64,000 bases of DNA from Asparagopsis taxiformis (Eukaryota > Rhodophyta > Florideophyceae > Bonnemaisoniales > Bonnemaisoniaceae): contig JALQPE010002120.1 in assembly GCA_030407315.1 (NCBI GenBank), forward strand, positions 1-64,000. Direction: 5' to 3'. The notes under the pieces are model-generated. The model ran no database searches. It saw only the letters and a list, made by a program, of their open reading frames with translations, and was not told the DNA's origin. Positions 63,022-64,000 of this stretch are shown here, in pieces. How positions within the stretch are numbered: position 1 is the stretch's first letter; each line of letters opens with the position of its first letter. Position numbers and translations under genes: made by a program.

Positions 63022-63139
63022 TGAAATTTGGTAATTTTTTCGCTCTGAAATTACTGCAGTAAAAAGTGATCTAGCAAAGTGCACTTGGCTAGATCACTTT
63101 TTGCTGCAGTAATTTCAGAATGAAAAATTTCCAAATTTA
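63022..63139. repeat. Hairpin H6 of the CTGCAG/GATC family
   Basis: Core with AGTGATCTAG on the left arm and one CTGCAG changed to GCTGCAG on the right arm. It marks the 5' side of gene D. Confidence 0.95.
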
Positions 63140-63684
63140 AAGCACCGCTCTAATCGTTCATGCTTTATTCCAGAACTAACCAACTGAAACGTCTGACTAG
63201 TTTATGGAACGATAATCATCAGATTCTTCTTTTACGAATAAATCTTGCTGGGAATTCCTAGTTTTGGATATCGATCGTTAAACTAGTCTAGACTTTTAAC
63301 TTCGCGGACGTCCTACGTCCTACGATACATTCCAGCGCATGATGATGGCGTCGTACTGCTTTTCAGCATGCTGACAAGTGCACTAGTGTGTACAATTGCG
63401 CAATGTTATACATGTGTGCTGCAGAGTAAGGGGCTATCACTTGCTCTGCTTATTGCACTCTGCGCATATTGGAATGCACAGAGCAAAAAAGTTAGCTTTG
63501 CTGTCGTTAACATTGCGGGGCACCAATGTGCTCTGCTACGTACAAATTCCCGGTCGTGTATTACCAAAGTATACGGCCGAATAGCTCACCGAGTTTCCCA
63601 GTGCCGCACCTTCACAGTCTCTGAGCAGAATAAGCGGTGGTAAAATACTACGTCATGTATTGTTGGCCGTCATGGTTTGTACAG
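63140..63684. other. Spacer between hairpins H6 and H7
   Basis: No gene that I can support. An inverted GAGCAAAAAAGTTAGC-type word and several TGCTCTGC words near 63430-63540 are visible but weak. Confidence 0.35.
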
Positions 63685-63804
63685 TTGAAATTTGGTAATT
63701 TTACGCCTGAAATTACTGCAGTAAAAAGCGATCTAGCAAAGTGCACAATGGTAGATCGCTTTTTACTGCAGCAATTTCAGACCATAAAATTACCAAATTT
63801 CAAC
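63685..63804. repeat. Hairpin H7 of the CTGCAG/GATC family
   Basis: Ends TTGAAATTTGGTAATTTTA and complement, core AAAAAGCGATCTAG. The last repeat before the window edge; 63805-64000 holds nothing I recognise. Confidence 0.95.
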
Positions 63805-64000
63805 TCGAGCCTACATTGCTGTTTCACTGCTTCTCAGTATGCCGAGGACCGTTACAGCCCTCATATTTCGTAACGGCACTACCATTGCACTTGTCCGTTA
63901 CATGATTGGTCTGCTTACGACAGACATTTCCCTCGAGTCTTTCTATTTATCTTTCCGTTGGATAATCAATTTGCTCGTGCACCTCAATTCTCCTCTCCCG

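Noticed and set aside
1..64000. tRNA, rRNA or other structured RNA genes
   Set aside because: I looked for tRNA-like T-loop words and long conserved rRNA stretches and saw none; the many hairpins are repeat-derived.

Overview
The window looks like a repeat- and transposon-rich stretch of a eukaryotic nuclear genome with few or no introns. Proteins of 1000-1300 aa are encoded in single uninterrupted frames, SET domains and CACTA/Tnp2-like transposases are present, and there is no operon spacing, no rRNA or tRNA and no ordinary host gene that I can recognise. A red alga (florideophyte type) would fit this intron-poor, repeat-rich style, but that is a guess and nothing here is diagnostic of a clade.

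The unifying theme is a set of mobile elements that carry chromatin- or DNA-modifying enzymes. Three genes (8.9-12.1 kb, 33.3-35.1 kb and a broken copy at 59.1-62.7 kb) fuse a beta-class amino-methyltransferase (DPPYN motif first, FxGT motif later) to a C-terminal SET domain. Two genes (3.3-7.2 kb and a broken copy at 53.7-57.3 kb) fuse a ParB-like DGLHR domain to a C-terminal HxD...H 2-oxoglutarate/Fe(II) dioxygenase-like domain. The two types sit side by side twice, in the same order and orientation: a putative writer plus eraser (or reader) cassette.

Layout: 0-1 kb C-rich, nothing certain. 1-14.3 kb is cassette 1, with both genes on the minus strand, embedded in clusters of a roughly 200-bp palindrome-bearing repeat that points one way on the left and the other way on the right. 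14.5-16.8 kb holds an unknown coiled-coil protein, convergent with a zinc-finger CACTA/Plavaka-like transposase T1 (16.9-19.9 kb). T1 and its 5' flank are repeated as a head-to-head inverted duplication (arms 18.2-21.8 and 22.6-26.1 kb), the right copy frameshifted and truncated. 26.1-35.2 kb looks like one element carrying transposase T2 and methyltransferase-SET gene C. 35.2-52 kb is a sister element whose transposase T3 has been cut in two (C-terminal part at 37.6-40.4 kb, N-terminal part at 51.1-52.0 kb) by a 10.6-kb insertion. That insertion carries an SF1 UPF1-like helicase and another transposase, T4, surrounded by tandem and short palindromic repeats. 52.4-63.8 kb is cassette 2, frameshifted in both genes and studded with seven near-identical 120-140 bp hairpins.

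Inferred working model: transposases move the elements. The methyltransferase-SET and ParB-dioxygenase proteins may modify the elements' own DNA or nucleosomes, with the repeat fields as candidate recognition sites. This resembles the established association of TET/JBP dioxygenases with KDZ transposons in fungi, but the fusions and the pairing here are different. Substrates, catalytic activity and target sites are not demonstrated by the sequence.
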